Position numbers and translations under genes: made by a program. Below are positions 10,832 to 23,936 of a DNA stretch of 25,877 bases, piece after piece (position 1 is the first letter of the stretch; every line of letters starts with the position of its first letter). Under the pieces are notes generated by a model, which saw only the letters and a program-made list of their open reading frames with translations, was not told the origin of the DNA and did no database searches. Source of the DNA: Saccoglossus kowalevskii (taxonomy: Eukaryota; Hemichordata; Enteropneusta; Harrimaniidae); contig NW_003151255.1 of the NCBI RefSeq assembly GCF_000003605.2, positions 342,197 through 368,073 on the forward strand, given 5' to 3'.

Positions 10832-13800
10832 ACGGCTCCAAATAGCATACAATGTCCGCGAACTTACAGTGACTAAGTGAACATGCGCAAGCCAAACTGC
10901 TGACGTCATAGACAATCTAATACATGTATAAAGACGACTAGTCCTGGTCATTATGACCTATGACCTATTCAGTTTCGTTTAGCTTTACGTTTTCAATAAT
11001 ATTTTCAAGATGAAATCATGCGATCTCACGCATTAGCAAGCGTACACATACGTGAGTCCTTGACTTCAACCTAAACCGGAAATATTATCTATAAACACGT
11101 CATCGGTGACATACATCGACGTATTTGCAAAATATGATCAATTTATTCTAGAACATGTCAGCCTAAAGGGGAAATAGTTGTCAGCGCAAACAGTTTATTA
11201 GGAACAGGCAAATGGTTATGTTATATTACCGTTCAAGCTTGCAGCAAATTGGAATCAACATACTGCATGATGCACGCCTATTAGATGCCCAAACCAATAC
11301 GTAAAGTTAGAATGAATGTTGTTCGTAGTAGGCATCATATTGCGTGAATGTCGAAACGTACACTTAGGTTCTTCGGGAAACATGATTAAAAAACAGCCCT
11401 GGCTAAAAATCAACTTCCATCTATCTCACTAGGTTGGCTGTTGTAGGATCAACAAGAACTCGAGACGTTATCCCCCCGAATTTCAATAGATGAAATCAAA
11501 CACTACTTCATAATGTAATTCTGTTTTAATTTCCTCTGTGGTGCAAGTGAATGAGTAACCTGAGTGTAGACGCAAGACTGCTGACGACAGTACTGATTGA
11601 TTGTCACATGCCTGGTGTAGTTTATTCAGAATCCTATACAGAATCGACAACAGCTACATACAAGTCATTTTATTCGAAAGGTCAGGGAAAATGCTTAGTA
11701 GATTGGGGAAGCAGTACCTCTATATTGCAGTAAACTAATAGATTCGTTATTGTATGTTGTATGTACCAACAACATCAGCAAACGTTGTCGAACTTTAGGT
11801 GCAGTTTACCTGACAGGTATTTTAATTAGTTAATTAGGAAACAAAGATGACATCCCTTGTCCACAAAACTATATATTTTTGGAAAGCTTATTATATGAAT
11901 TTTAAAATTCTGTTAGTATTTTTTTATGGACACTGTAGTTTGAAATATGCACAAAAATGGACTTTTTTGGTCAAAAGTGATTTAAAAAGAATAACTTCTA
12001 AACCATGCTTCTGTTTCCTGTCAAAATTGGTTTACGGGTACATCTGTTTACTATGAAGAAAGTGCCGTCTCGAAAACTGTCTATAGAAACATTGAATGCC
12101 TGAATGCGTTTCAAAGTCTAGTGTGTGTTCTAAGTGTTTATTGACCATATCGAAAACATAATCAGCTGCATAAGCATTCCATTTCATTATAAAAACACAA
12201 ATGAATGAGAGTAAATGGAAAGACACTTCTGAGAGATGCCCAGACAATTTTCAGTAAACAAAGCTAATAATTGGATTGACTCTGTGAAACTTCTGATAAC
12301 GGGAAACACACAAAAAACATACAGTTTGTTGCAGTGGTTGGGACAACCTGGAAAACGTATATGTAACAATTGAAAACCATATTGTTCAGTGAACATTTCC
12401 AACAGCGAAAACGTTTGTTACAAAGATTGTTTTAATGCTGTTTTTCCGTAGCAATGCAACAACTGGACATGTTGAACTAAACTGTTCCCAGTCTGTTAAC
12501 ACAATTATTTAACTAGGAAGAGTGGAACGTTGGGTACTTCCACACTGTGTCCAGTACTGCCATATGACTGAAAGAGGCATGTGATTTGTACATATGTCCG
12601 AAGTCGGGGTTGTTATTAGTTAAGGTATGCACATACATAATTACTTAAAACACTCAAAACATAAAAAGTGTATGAAAGTTGACGAATTCCGGTACTGTAC
12701 ATTTGAGTAATTATTCTATTATCACTTTCCAATGTTTCCGCTTTGCATTGGTTTTCATCTTAGTGCAATGACTGTAGTGTCCCTGAGATGGTGGACATTT
12801 TACAAATTTCTACAAAGCGTTTGAATATTTAAAAAAAATGATGTACTCTTCGGCAGACACTGGTCAAAAAACAACAAATACCAGGTGATTAGTGCAGCAG
12901 AATTAAATGTGCACATCACAGTGTATGTGTCTTGGGGTATCTTGGGTTTGCGGTTGTTTGACAGGGGGCTGATATGGTAGCAGTTTTTGACGTGACTAGA
13001 CTGAATTATTGGCTCATAAATAAATAAATTATGTTAATAAATGGACAATTTCAAAGTAACGTTTCGCTGGCCTGAATGGTATTGTGGGGGGAGGGGGTGG
13101 CTTATATTTGCTACAACTATCATTAGTATTACTCATATTGTGTGTGTAACAGTATCGGCAGCGCCCTCGCAACGTTTGTGTTCAATTAACCACGTGACAT
13201 GTGACATCAGTTCCGATAATATGTATTCCTCTTCCACTGTAACACACTTTTAGCATTATTTAAGGAGTTACCACGTGATATTCACGACATATATGCACGA
13301 GCCGCGAGTGGTATATTAGACTGCGTTAGTGGTTTATTAATGGAAATCACGCTATCAATCAGAGCGATATATTTAAGCAATTGAAATGATAAAAATACTT
13401 TTTATTCCATGATCAATATAATATAATATTAAACTGTGAAAACTGGTTAAAAATGCGATGATGCAGAACATAACTCTCCTAACATCCAAAGATCTTGCAT
13501 CATGCAGCAATCACAGGAAACAATATATCAATCAATTGCTCAGTGAAAACAAAAGCATGACGTTCAAGGAATAAAGTATTATACACATAAAACATCCGTA
13601 TTTTGATAAAACTACGTCATTGTTGAGAAAACGCTTGACAAATTGAGCGCTTTAAACGAATAACATCTAACCACTAATCATCGTACGTGAATAGTCTCTT
13701 TACATAGATGCTCTGTTCGGCCAATAAGGCTTGTTCGACGAACGGGGTGATTATTCGAGTACATGTGCTTTTCTTTGGTGAGTTGATTATAGTATAGTCG

Positions 13801-15345
13801 GCATTGAACGTGGACTTTACTTTTTTTGACAGAAAATAAAATCCAACAATTCTACAATTTTAATAATTGATGAACCGTTCTTAGATAAATACTATTGATG
13901 TTATTCCATGACTGTATTGAAAGGGCAAGATTCCATCCCTTCCACCGACCAGCTACCCACACGGATAAATACATTTAATTTGACGCACATTTTTTGTATC
14001 ATAAAAGACAAAATGAGGCGATCTGAGCTTAAATTTCCTTGACTCAATTCACTATAATGAGGCGTGTAACAATTTCTACTATTTCTACTTATACTTCATC
14101 TGTCCATCCCTGGGCACAATATGCGAGCGATGCGTGCCTACAATATGACTGCATTGTACTGATATATTACGTTTCATAAAGTGTACATTGTGTCGCTTTC
14201 GCTTACAATAGGAAATAAATTCTTCCAAATGAGTAGGTCGATCTTTGGTTTCGCTGGCATTAATGTTGACCCAAACAAAATGAGCAGATGCCCAGGGGGA
14301 AAGTGAAAATGTCCATTCATATTAGGAATATACACAGTGAACTTGCCCACAGTATACAAATACTTCACCCGGGGATCTAGCTTCATCAATTAGTGTCATG
14401 CTTCGTTCAATGGACAATCGCTCGCATTTCACGTCTTTCCGTGGCTCGCAGCAATCGGGTGACAAGAGTAAATCCATCAAGAACTGTCCGTTTACACCAA
14501 TACACATCCTTCAATAAGCACCTTAAGTCGACATGCGTCTGTTATTTCGAGAATGATTTAATTTAATTTCCGAGTTAATTGTTTGTATTACAAAGGTAAA
14601 GTTTAATCACGGCAGCAAATCACAAAGAATGGGGATTCACAGAAAATAAAAGTAAAAAAAAACAACATTTATATGTCATTTTACGTCAGTGTAGGTGTCG
14701 TTAAAATATCAGTTATATATTTACAACATACATTTTTGTACAATTCGATTTTTCTACGTCGTTAAAAATTGTATTAACGTGAGTAAAAATAGTACGTTGT
14801 TAATAAAAACAGAACAAAATAGGCGACTCACTCAATGATGTTAGATTATTTTTTCAAATATTCCTGCTAAAGTTAAACACTAAACCGAAATACTAATCAA
14901 TTAAAATTATTTGTGGGTTTGAAACAAAACGCAGATGGTGCAATCTAGGATTGGTAACCATGTTGTGATAATTTTCAGTTTCACGTACACGATCAGATGG
15001 TATACATGTTTAAATTCGGTAACTACCCGGGTGGCATATGAAACTCATGTTACGTTTCGCATTGCAATATTCAGTTTGTTTTCAATAGATATTCGTATTT
15101 ATTACAGAATTTCCTAAAAACAATCTTAACTAATGATGTATACAATGATCCCAAGTGATCCGTAGAGTTTTTTCAGATAACCTGTTCCTGTTTGAGATGC
15201 TAGCGACTTGGTTTTACATAGCGTATTACGTATTGTTCGTTTGTCCAAATTGGCCATTATAGATATATCCTGTGCCTAATTAAACATGAAGGAGTACATT
15301 CCTTTCACGTAGTGTTTTGCACCTGAAAGATGTGCTCTAAATATC
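10832..15345. other. long stretch without supported genes
   Basis: I find only chance-length ORFs (up to about 71 codons). Two same-frame minus-strand stretches at 14088-14507, separated by a single TAA at 14322-14324, match no known family. A CACGA-rich, partly inverted patch sits at 13270-13320 (ACCACGTGATATTCACGAC, then CGCGAGTGGTATATTA); it may be an eroded palindromic transposon. Confidence 0.55.
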
Positions 15346-15370
15346 TGCGTTAGTCGGTAGAACACTCCAT
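15346..15370 (+). other. weak tRNA A-box-like patch
   Basis: TGCGTTAGTCGGTAGAACAC resembles a tRNA D-arm (like GCTCAGTCGGTAGAGCAC), with about 16 of 21 positions agreeing. No B box follows at the expected distance. It may be a SINE fragment or chance. Confidence 0.2.
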
Positions 15371-16790
15371 TGTGCTCGAAGAAAACACGTGCATGGATGA
15401 TATGTTAGCATTCAAAGAAGGCAATACGTGTTGAATTATAAGTGTAATTCAATCGATAATAGCAATGTGACTGTTATTATTAATATTAACAGATTTTTCC
15501 ATTTTACTGCTTTGATTTCAGTCTACTTGAGTCTGATTCCAGTTTAATCAGATCTTTACGATGGACTGCCCTTTTGTGGAATATTTATTGGTCTTCGGAG
15601 AAAACAAACTGAATATAAATTAATGCAAAAAAAAAGTTAGGAGTCACATTTAACGTCATTCGATGGCGAATTTAGAAGAAGCAGTGGCGCTTAAATAGTA
15701 CTTCAAAGGTGTTACTACTTGTTTAAACATTATTACCTTGATATTATAGCCATATGTCTAATTTTAGTATAGGCTGGAGAACTGTAAAATATATTATAAT
15801 ACCATTGCATCGTGTGTTCTGTGCACTGTACAAACTAACTCCAAACACAGAAAATACAAGCATTCACGAATATAATGAACTACTATATACACGCGGCAAG
15901 CTATTGCTGCTTTCGGAATCGAGTCCAAAATTCCCAATTTCAGTTCAATTGACGAACGATTCGAGCGTTCCTTTTTTATCACATGTCTGCTATAGAATAA
16001 AGAATTACTAACTGATGAAACATGTTGATATAATGTTGATAGCATATGCTCGATATGACCGGAAGGTTAAGTCTGGCTTGTTTTAATGCATTTCACTGTC
16101 GTTAGCAGTTTATACGCGACGTCCACGTCTGAGTAGAAATATTACACTTAACAATTCGTTGCCATACGGTACTTGCAACCAACAACTCCATCCTAAACCG
16201 CGTGTTTTTCGTATAGGAACTAAGATTTTGTGTCCAACGTAAACGGAACTGACAAACTAGAACAATTAGATATGGATGAAGTTCAATTTCCCAATCTTAA
16301 TCATTATAATTTCGCGATGTCATGTGACGTGGTAATTATATTTGTTTAACAAAAGACAACTTTGTTATCATATATGAAAACTCGGGAAGAAGAATGCCAA
16401 AATGGTGATTTGAATCATTGCAGATGCAGTAACACAATAATAGGAATATATGTTTGTAGAGCATCACGTAAAGATGAAATGGTGGTCTTGTTGCATGAAT
16501 TCTTTTTGTAGATAAATGTGTTCAGTGTTCAGGTGAGCAGGCGTATGGATGGGAACGGCGGCGGAACGTTAACGATTAAGCTAAACGGCAACGTTATGTG
16601 CAACGCCTGGTACAAACAGATAATATACAAGCGATAGCATCAACATAATTGAATGCTAATGACGTGTTCAATAATATCGAATGGTTTCTATGGCAACACA
16701 ATTCGGTCCAACAACTAGTGCATAAAAAGGCTGAAATCGGATATCTTGGGCATTTTGGGAGCCGTAGTGAAGTGCAAAGCTGTGCAAGAA
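15371..16790. other. non-coding stretch, no supported feature
   Basis: ORFs at 15754-16011 (+) and 15794-16045 (-) overlap on opposite strands and neither shows a motif. A CpG-rich patch, ACGGCGGCGGAACG, lies at about 16555-16568. Nothing else is supported. Confidence 0.5.
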
Positions 16791-16794
16791 AGTG

Positions 16795-16959
16795 ATTGGT
16801 CGCCAGCTTATAATACAAGTGTATACATTCACGCTCAAACAAGACAAGTCACTGTTCCTTTTCCAGTCTCTCCGCTGCGTCATTTGCGTGTCCGTGTACC
16901 AAGGTTGTCATATTTCATCCTCAGATTATCTGTGATTTAAATAGTATTAGAGCAATGGT
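16795..16959 (+). other. possible exon edge: consensus splice donor
   Basis: AATG|GTAAGT at 16954-16963 is a near-perfect GT donor for a + strand gene, with the exon ending at 16957. About 160 bp upstream an inverted CCAAT word, ATTGG (16795-16799), is followed by CTTATAAT. An ATG falls exactly at the exon end. No matching acceptor or coding exon is recognised, so this could be a first-exon end or chance. Confidence 0.2.
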
Positions 16960-19900
16960 AAGTCACCAAGTTTGTTTGCTTTTTTTCACTAAACATTATT
17001 TTCCCATATTTATAAGTGATCATATTGTAACTGCAGGTATTGTAACACGAGCAAAGGTACGGGTGGAAATGCTTACGGCATTGTAGTGTGACGAAATATG
17101 ATCGTATTAATTGTAAAAGAAACCGAATCTGTTTCGATGTCACACGTTTTACTAGGTTGTTAAAATAAAACATGCGTATGGGAATAAGTTTCATAATCCT
17201 TACATTCAACGCAAAAACAATTGCTGAATAACACTAGATCCAAGTTATGCATTATGCAGTATACGAGTGTTGTTGTTTTTTTTAGCGCAAAGCGTGATGA
17301 TGAATTCATTTAACGGTGCTCATTTATAAACATCTTACCGCGTACTTAAAATTCGTCCCATTTATTTCTTCGTATCGACACCTGTCGAGTTTAAAATGTC
17401 GAGTTCACGCAAAAAATGCACGTTTTCTGGTATATTCAAAGTCATTATTTTCATAAACGTTGCGACTTAGGCAAAGTAAAACATCCGAGTGTCAACATTC
17501 TTTTGTCGTGTTTCCAAGTAGTAACACACGCCACCAAAGACATAGTAACGCAACATGTGCACGTCAAAAGAAATAAGACACAATTTACATAATCAAACGT
17601 AATTTGTAACTCTGCACAATTATTTCAATATCCCGTTTTGCCATTGCAATGACACGAGAACTGTGGAATCGATGAATAGAATTAGACATAATAGGATAGA
17701 CAATACATTGAATATGTTTCTATGAATTCACGTCATACATCACTCATTAAACAGAATGCGTGATCATTAAAAGCGTCTGATTAGATTTGATTTGATAATA
17801 CCATTCAAGTAAATCCAAATGCAAAGTTATTGTTTAAAAAAAATGAGGGCACACTTCTTCTTTAGGTCAAATAATAGAAACACATTTGTTATAAAAGTGC
17901 ATATCAATAGCCTGAACATTGTCTGGAATTGAGATGTATCGACATTTTTAAAAATGCGTAGTTTAAACAAAAAAACAGGTGTCACAAGCTGAGTCCCTTG
18001 TGCATAATTGTATATGGCGGGTAGGTGAAGATTCGAGTAGTCGTAATATTAGATTTTAGCGGCAATGAGTTGAACAAAAAATAGCATAATTCTAGCGGAT
18101 GTATATATCGACTAATTCTTAGTATGTCCGGCTAGTATCGGGAATTTGTTTCCAATTACCCGTCCTTCTAAGTTCGCGTCGTTCATTGTTATCATTAGTA
18201 AGAGGCTTAAACCTGTATCAGTGTACGTAAACATGACAGTATCTTTATCGAAAATCATAACGAATTACAGATGGGCTGCTGGAAATGCCTCTCTACATAA
18301 CAGCATTGTCGCCACGACCAAGTATTATGGCCATATGGAACAATATGACGAGTACACAAATTAAACTTTCACACCGAGCACTAAACAAATTCCAGACGCT
18401 ATAGTGGTGATGTTGATCACGACGGTGCCGTAATATTGATATAATATGTATCTTATAAACGTAAAATAACGAATTACGATACACCTGTTTAACTAAAAAT
18501 AACTGAATTAATTTGTTTTCCATTTATCTTTGGGATATGAAACACGACTCGTCTTACCGGGAGACGCATTCCTTTTATGAAATGTATTATACGATAAATA
18601 TATCGATATGACAACCAAATAGCGCTATTTTTGAAACGCTAGTATAATAGCGCTCATGCGTAGTGAACGTGATCAACATACATATCGAAGTTCCTGTTAA
18701 AATATTTTATAGCACTAAATCTGTGTAACTATAAACTTACAAGGCTATTTAAACCAAGATCATAAAACTGCACTAATTCGAGGTAATAAACACGGCGCCT
18801 TAAATTTAGACTCGTACACGTCACGCTATGCCACGCTGCGTATGCTTTACCCACTCAACTCGCGACATGTGAAAGGTAATAAACAACTCATTTAAACGCA
18901 AACTTTACACCGTAATATAATATACCGTGTCGTTTTGTGTGTCGATTTGTTGCTAATAACACGGTGCGCTAAACTAAGTGAATTGGTGATAAAGTCACAA
19001 ATAATTGACACTGTGACATGTGTGTTACGGGTAGCGACTAGCAAGGTAATCTCTTGAATTAGCAATGTATCCAATTCGTTAGGGCCGGTGTATAGGCGAG
19101 GCGATAATCGATTACGTACTCAAGTACGATTATATTCGTGTGAACTGTCATCGATGGCATATGGAGGGGCGACAAGCCAAAGTGAAGTGAGCTCGCAATG
19201 AGTGGCGATTTAATTCAGAAAAAAAGCGCAGTTTATAGTATGTTCGTCGTCTCGTTAACCACTAGCGGGCAAATATACGTTTCCTGTGTGTAGTCCTGTG
19301 AGAATCAAAATTTGACATCCTTCCTCGACATAACTGAGACTCTGTATGAACTTCAATTATCGCTACAAGCACTTCCTTTTGTCTCGTCAATATTCATATG
19401 CTTATGTGGTTTCGTCATACCTGCTGTGTAGCGTCAGGTTTTGTTTTGTTTTATTAATAATTAATGGAAATATTTTTCTTGATTTGAATGTGACGTAAAG
19501 GCTGTGATTAAATAAAAATATCTGATATTCAGTAAATGTGTTAAAAAAACTTCTTCAATGAAGCAACTATATTTAAATGTTCAGGAAATCAACTTGTCTC
19601 AATAACCACGTGGTTTGTGTGGCCCCATAAACGAACCCTACACTTCAAGCTAAGAACACGTAACCAAATTCTCATATTATATTTTAGAAATATGAACTAA
19701 AAAAATAGATTAATTCTAGCGATTTCTTTTTCAAAACGGAAATGATAGCAAGTAAATGTATATGAACAGCTTTCATATTGGGGGAAATGGAGCATGATCC
19801 ATATGACCCTATTCGTATAATTCAAGTTTTAGAGATGCAATAACATTCTGCTTTAGCTTTAAGACTTAGAAAAACGCAAATGAAAAACGGCGACAGCGTG

Positions 19901-20408
19901 TGTCTTATTTGCTAAGTAACTCATTTATAATTAGCTGTCTAAATCAATAGTTAAACTATTGCTTTGAAGATGAACTCAACCGTAAAATACTGGTATAGAA
20001 AAAAAGGTAACTATGTATATAGTAACTATCTCTTTTCATGCATCTGATTTTTTCACGTAAACACAATTATTGTGATTGGTCTAACACCAACCAATGAAAA
20101 GTGGTTTCTTAACGTAAATAAAGAGTATCCCAGAGAACAAAGACCAGCTCAATTAAGTAAATAACACCAGTGAAATGCACATTTTGTAACCCCCAATAAA
20201 ATGAGCAACAAGTAAAAATAAGTACGGTATGATACGGTAGAATGCGGTTTTATTGGTTAGACATTCATCTAATTTTTATGACTAAAAATACATAATGATA
20301 CTCTTTTGTTGTATAGTTTTGTTTTGTTTCGGTGAGAATTTGTTTTTGCAATTTCCAGACGTCACTTCACTTTCGTATATTCGACAATGTTTTCACTTCA
20401 GGCGTCTT
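16960..20408. other. long stretch without supported genes
   Basis: Short ORFs only. Notable words are a TATAAAAG near 17891 without a CCAAT partner, two TAGCGCT copies including the palindrome AAATAGCGCTATTT (18617-18630), and GATTGGT/ACCAACCAATG in inverted arrangement at 20074-20096. None supports a gene call. Confidence 0.5.
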
Positions 20409-20448
20409 ATTGGTTTACTCAAAGTGAATTTCATTGTATATATAAAAG
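20409..20448 (+). promoter_or_regulatory. candidate core promoter (CCAAT + TATA)
   Basis: An inverted CCAAT word, TATTGGTTT (20408-20416), is followed 28 bp later by a canonical-looking TATA box, TATATATAAAAG (20437-20448). This order and spacing fit a metazoan RNA polymerase II promoter firing to the right, with a start expected near 20470-20480. TATTGGTT also occurs upstream at 20251-20258. The first downstream ATG (20493) gives only a three-codon frame, and GCATG|GTAAAT near 20508 could be a splice donor. No coding exon is identified. Confidence 0.35.
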
Positions 20449-22666
20449 AGAATACTACACGTTAACAAAAACTGACTAGGGAAGTAAAGTACATGGGTGA
20501 CTAGCATGGTAAATTGTAATCAGACTTTCACTGCAGTATTTAATAAAATCGATAAGTAAACGTTGATTCTCTATACAAACATTTAGACTTATTTATTATG
20601 TTGACGGATCTTAAATATATCGCATATATGGTTTTAGATAAATCCTGCTCTAGTTTGTCTCGAACAGTGTTTGTAGACAACATGCCAGATGATGCCCCCA
20701 CATTCGGAAATTGAAAGCGATCTGCGACAACTGATCGATGTTCTAAAATTCAGCTTTTGAGTTAACTTAATTTCGTAGAACAGGCAAAGAGCGACATTGG
20801 GGAATAAACTCCAGGTACCTTCACGTAGGCAAGGAGTTATCGGCAAGGAGCAAACAACATATCCCTTTTCTGTGACTTCTCGCGATATTTCCTGCTGGTA
20901 TCTCACAAACAGTAAAGATTCGGGTGTATGCTCGAGGAAAAGTGGACAAATACGTGACAATCGAATGAACGTTTATTCCATGAAAATGTTATCGAATTAT
21001 GAATCACTGTTTTCAAAAATGATGAATTAGGCATTTGATGTGAGAACTGAGCAAATAATAGGAAAAACGCGGTGTGTGCATGCATGATCTGCCTGTACAT
21101 CTTGCCCAACTAGGCTAAGCCTATTTCACACTTTCACATTGAACGTGCGCATGACCATTCGCCCGACGACAAAGGCTAATTGGTCTAATTCCAGTCCATC
21201 TGAAACACATTAGATTTCTTTCACATGCTCAAACATTTTATGGAAATGGAAATCCAGTTTTAATGTTGTAAAAACGTGTTAACGTCGAACTCAGAAAGCT
21301 ATAAAATAAAAAGCAAAAGCACAAAAAATGCCCCAAGTAAATAGCTTGTATTACTGTAACGCCCAATGTTATGCCCTGTTTGTAACATTACATTGTTCTT
21401 GCAGCCATATTGTCTGGCGATTTCAGACAAATAATTTCTATAAAAAATTCTACGACGCCACAAAGAATTGTTTTTCGTTGATTTCATTTTTACTGCGCAT
21501 ATAAGAAAAAGAACAGCTGTGTCCAAGTATCTTTTCAACGGACCATTCACGTTAGCACTATTTACGTCTTACTACCAGAGTGTACGTAGGCACAAAGAGA
21601 CGTAATTGTTGCTGAACATCTACGAAATCCGGTTGTGAATGTTTGATGCCAGATTTAGTCAAGCACTCAGCCTAGTGTGTGTGTCGCTTACGCCCTGTCT
21701 ACCGTGAATATTATCTTATTTGATGTACAATAGTCGTAAGAGGGACATCCGGCATGTGAACAAATTAGCACACACGCATCGACTCCATATATAATGCTAT
21801 ATTAAATCAATTGAATGTCTATAATGGTTTTACCCGCGTCTCCTAATATTGATGTCACTAAGGATAAATATTAAAATAACACATACACCAGAAAAAAAGG
21901 ACAATAATATTTATTCCCGTATACAATTTTGATTTTTGTTTTCTTCAAAGAAGCTAAAATCTTTCGCATTCAAATGGTTATGTATTAACCGAGAATAACG
22001 TATGTCACGAGGTGTTCGATTACATTGCGTGTCCCTTGTATCAACGGTATCACAGAGAGCTTGCTGCTAACAAGGAAAATAAATTGGTAAATCTTTTTTT
22101 TTTCCAGTGACAAATCGCCCAGCATAAAATGCCATGCTGGTTCATTAAACACAAATCGTGAATATGTATATATATATTATTGAAAAAAAAACGCATTGTA
22201 CGCGTGTAAAATGCAAGCTGTTCATGATTGGTATTTGTATACAACTGGTACACTTGAACGCTGAGTTGCGAAGACACCCTGGATGTGGGAAAAGGACAGC
22301 GGGTAGTATTCATTGCCCAACTTGAGTAATTTAACAAGCCTTGAAGTCAACCCCAATGGAGTCTAATGCCTTTTCCGATCGTACAAACACTTGGTGGCTC
22401 TTGTGTTTTCTATGACTACCGCAAAGACGATTATACTTGAACATCTGATCAGCAATACATTCTATATTAATGGTCTCATCGTTAGACGAGTCGTTAATAT
22501 CTCGTTTCCTAATCAACATAAGCAGTAATAATCGTATCCGGCAAAATATGAGTATTGAAATGGATATTGACAGTGAACTTGGTCTACAGCTGCTATTGTT
22601 CGGCAAAACGCCGGTTTTGTCCACATCATAGCGCTTTCAAGAGATACTTTCCAATCGGGTGAACAT
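20449..22666. other. stretch without supported genes
   Basis: ORFs of 68-108 codons on both strands at 20634-21109 overlap one another and show no motif. A short AT-alternating run lies near 22166-22178 and a 9-10 bp T run near 22096. Nothing else is supported. Confidence 0.5.
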
Positions 22667-22728
22667 ACCATGAAACCATGACCCTCGCAAACACACGCCC
22701 ACACAACCAAACCATCAAACAAGCAATC
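22667..22728 (-). repeat. tRNA-like segment, probable SINE remnant
   Basis: On the minus strand the segment reads TGGTTTGGTTGTGTGGGCG, then TGTGTTTGCGAGGGTCATGG, then TTTCATGG. This follows the pattern of tRNA-derived SINE heads (like TGGCTTGGTGGTTAGGGCG...GCGAGGGTCATGGGTTCGA). The D-arm/A-box part is diverged and the B box has lost its TTCGA core, so it is a relic. The SINE body would continue leftward from 22666, into GC-richer sequence to about 22570. Confidence 0.45.
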
Positions 22729-23497
22729 AACTACATCCACTCATTCCAAATACACATCCCACATACACACCATTACGGTTCTATAATGAATTATTGTAGA
22801 ATACATAACGTTCAAGTTAGCAATATGATTACACCACGCCATTGTTCCCATCGTAAACTAACTGGCATTCTTAGATTTTGTCTTGTTTATATAGTTGTAT
22901 TGATGTAAGTTAACTTTAATCCACATGGATATTTTCTTATCACATAGCTTTTATCATTCTCCTGAAGGAACCTGCTCCATAGGTCAATTGCAATTATCAA
23001 TATAATGAGGGCGGCGTGTTATTACATTTACCTGTTATCAGCCAATTAAAATTACGTCATCACAAGATGGATACTCACAAATAAGCCCATAAAAGTGCAG
23101 GTGTTTTCATGATTTTAATCGTGAGTCTGGTTTGTGTATGTTGACATTTATTTTTTTCAAAGCTAAACTCTTCATAACGGCTTAATGTCATGTAGCCGAG
23201 ACATAACTGAACATCATTGTTACACATTAAGCGTGTGTTATTTGAGTGCTAGTTTGAAATTCCAAGTTGTGATAATAGAGTAGCGAATGACACTGAAAGA
23301 TTCCTCGAACAAAAAAACAAAAAAAGGTAGCACGAGTGAATTTCAATCCTTACCAGAATCGTAGTTTGTATATTTTGCGAAATTTTCTTTCAAAACCACG
23401 TGTCAGCATCTCACGCGCACCTTTTGTAATAGCTTATTTGAGGCGTACTACCTAGAGCTATCCGCCCTCACATGTGAATACCATTTGGCTGAAATTT
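22729..23497. other. non-coding stretch, no supported feature
   Basis: No ORF with recognisable motif. The end of the stretch becomes less AT-rich as it approaches the promoter-like cluster at 23498. Confidence 0.5.
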
Positions 23498-23575
23498 GAT
23501 TGGCAGTACGTTTCTACTTGCTAATCATTCGCCTTGTCTCGGATCTCGCTGACGTATGTGTGGGCGGGTTTTAAA
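23498..23575 (+). promoter_or_regulatory. candidate promoter (CCAAT, CRE-like, GC box, TATA-like)
   Basis: In order there is an inverted CCAAT word, GATTGGC (23498-23504), a CRE-like TGACGTA (23550-23556), a GC box GGGCGGG (23562-23568) and a TATA-like GTTTTAAA (23568-23575). Transcription would start near 23600. The following 330 bp are less AT-rich than the surroundings and end in a good splice donor. All of these are short motifs, so the call is tentative. Confidence 0.35.
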
Positions 23576-23599
23576 CCATAAATGTGAGAGCCCCTGTTC

Positions 23600-23936
23600 A
23601 TTGGATCCAGTATCTTCGAGGCATCCTGGCTCATGTTATTCGCATCAGTATACTTCCTGCATCCTTCGCCTGCTTTGCACTGATCATCAGAGGACGTCTA
23701 TTCACGCTTCACTCGCTAAGTTTTAACTTGTCAGCTTTACGCATCGGGTGGCCAACCGAACTAGACAACGATCCGACCGTATCACAGCATCCAACTTTCG
23801 TAATACCCAGGCTGTCAGATCAGCCCACAGTTGACGCGTCACAAGATATTGGATTGCGTTCATATTTTAAGCCATACGGAAACACGTCATCCGCTGTTTA
23901 AGCTTGAAACTTACACAATACAAACAGAGCAGCAAG
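23600..23936 (+). other. candidate non-coding first exon
   Basis: The sequence downstream of the promoter-like cluster is GC-richer than its neighbours and ends at AGCAAG|GTAAAT, a good donor with the exon ending at 23936. A frame is open from 23575 to a TAA at 23899-23901 (about 108 codons) but contains no ATG and matches nothing known. If the exon is real it is more likely a 5' UTR exon than coding. The start is set only by the expected distance from the TATA-like word. Confidence 0.22.

Noticed and set aside
14088-14507. Two same-frame minus-strand open stretches with one stop between
   Set aside because: About 140 codons with one stop is also expected a few times by chance here, and neither half resembles a known protein or transposon.
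16011-16060. CTGATGA, the start of a hammerhead ribozyme core
   Set aside because: No matching GAAA core and no stems of the right layout nearby.
16594-16940. Cluster of overlapping ORFs on both strands
   Set aside because: Frames shadow each other, none shows a motif, and the lengths are ordinary.
20634-21109. 108-codon minus-strand ORF and overlapping frames
   Set aside because: Chance length, no recognisable family, and an opposing 77-codon ORF covers the same DNA.
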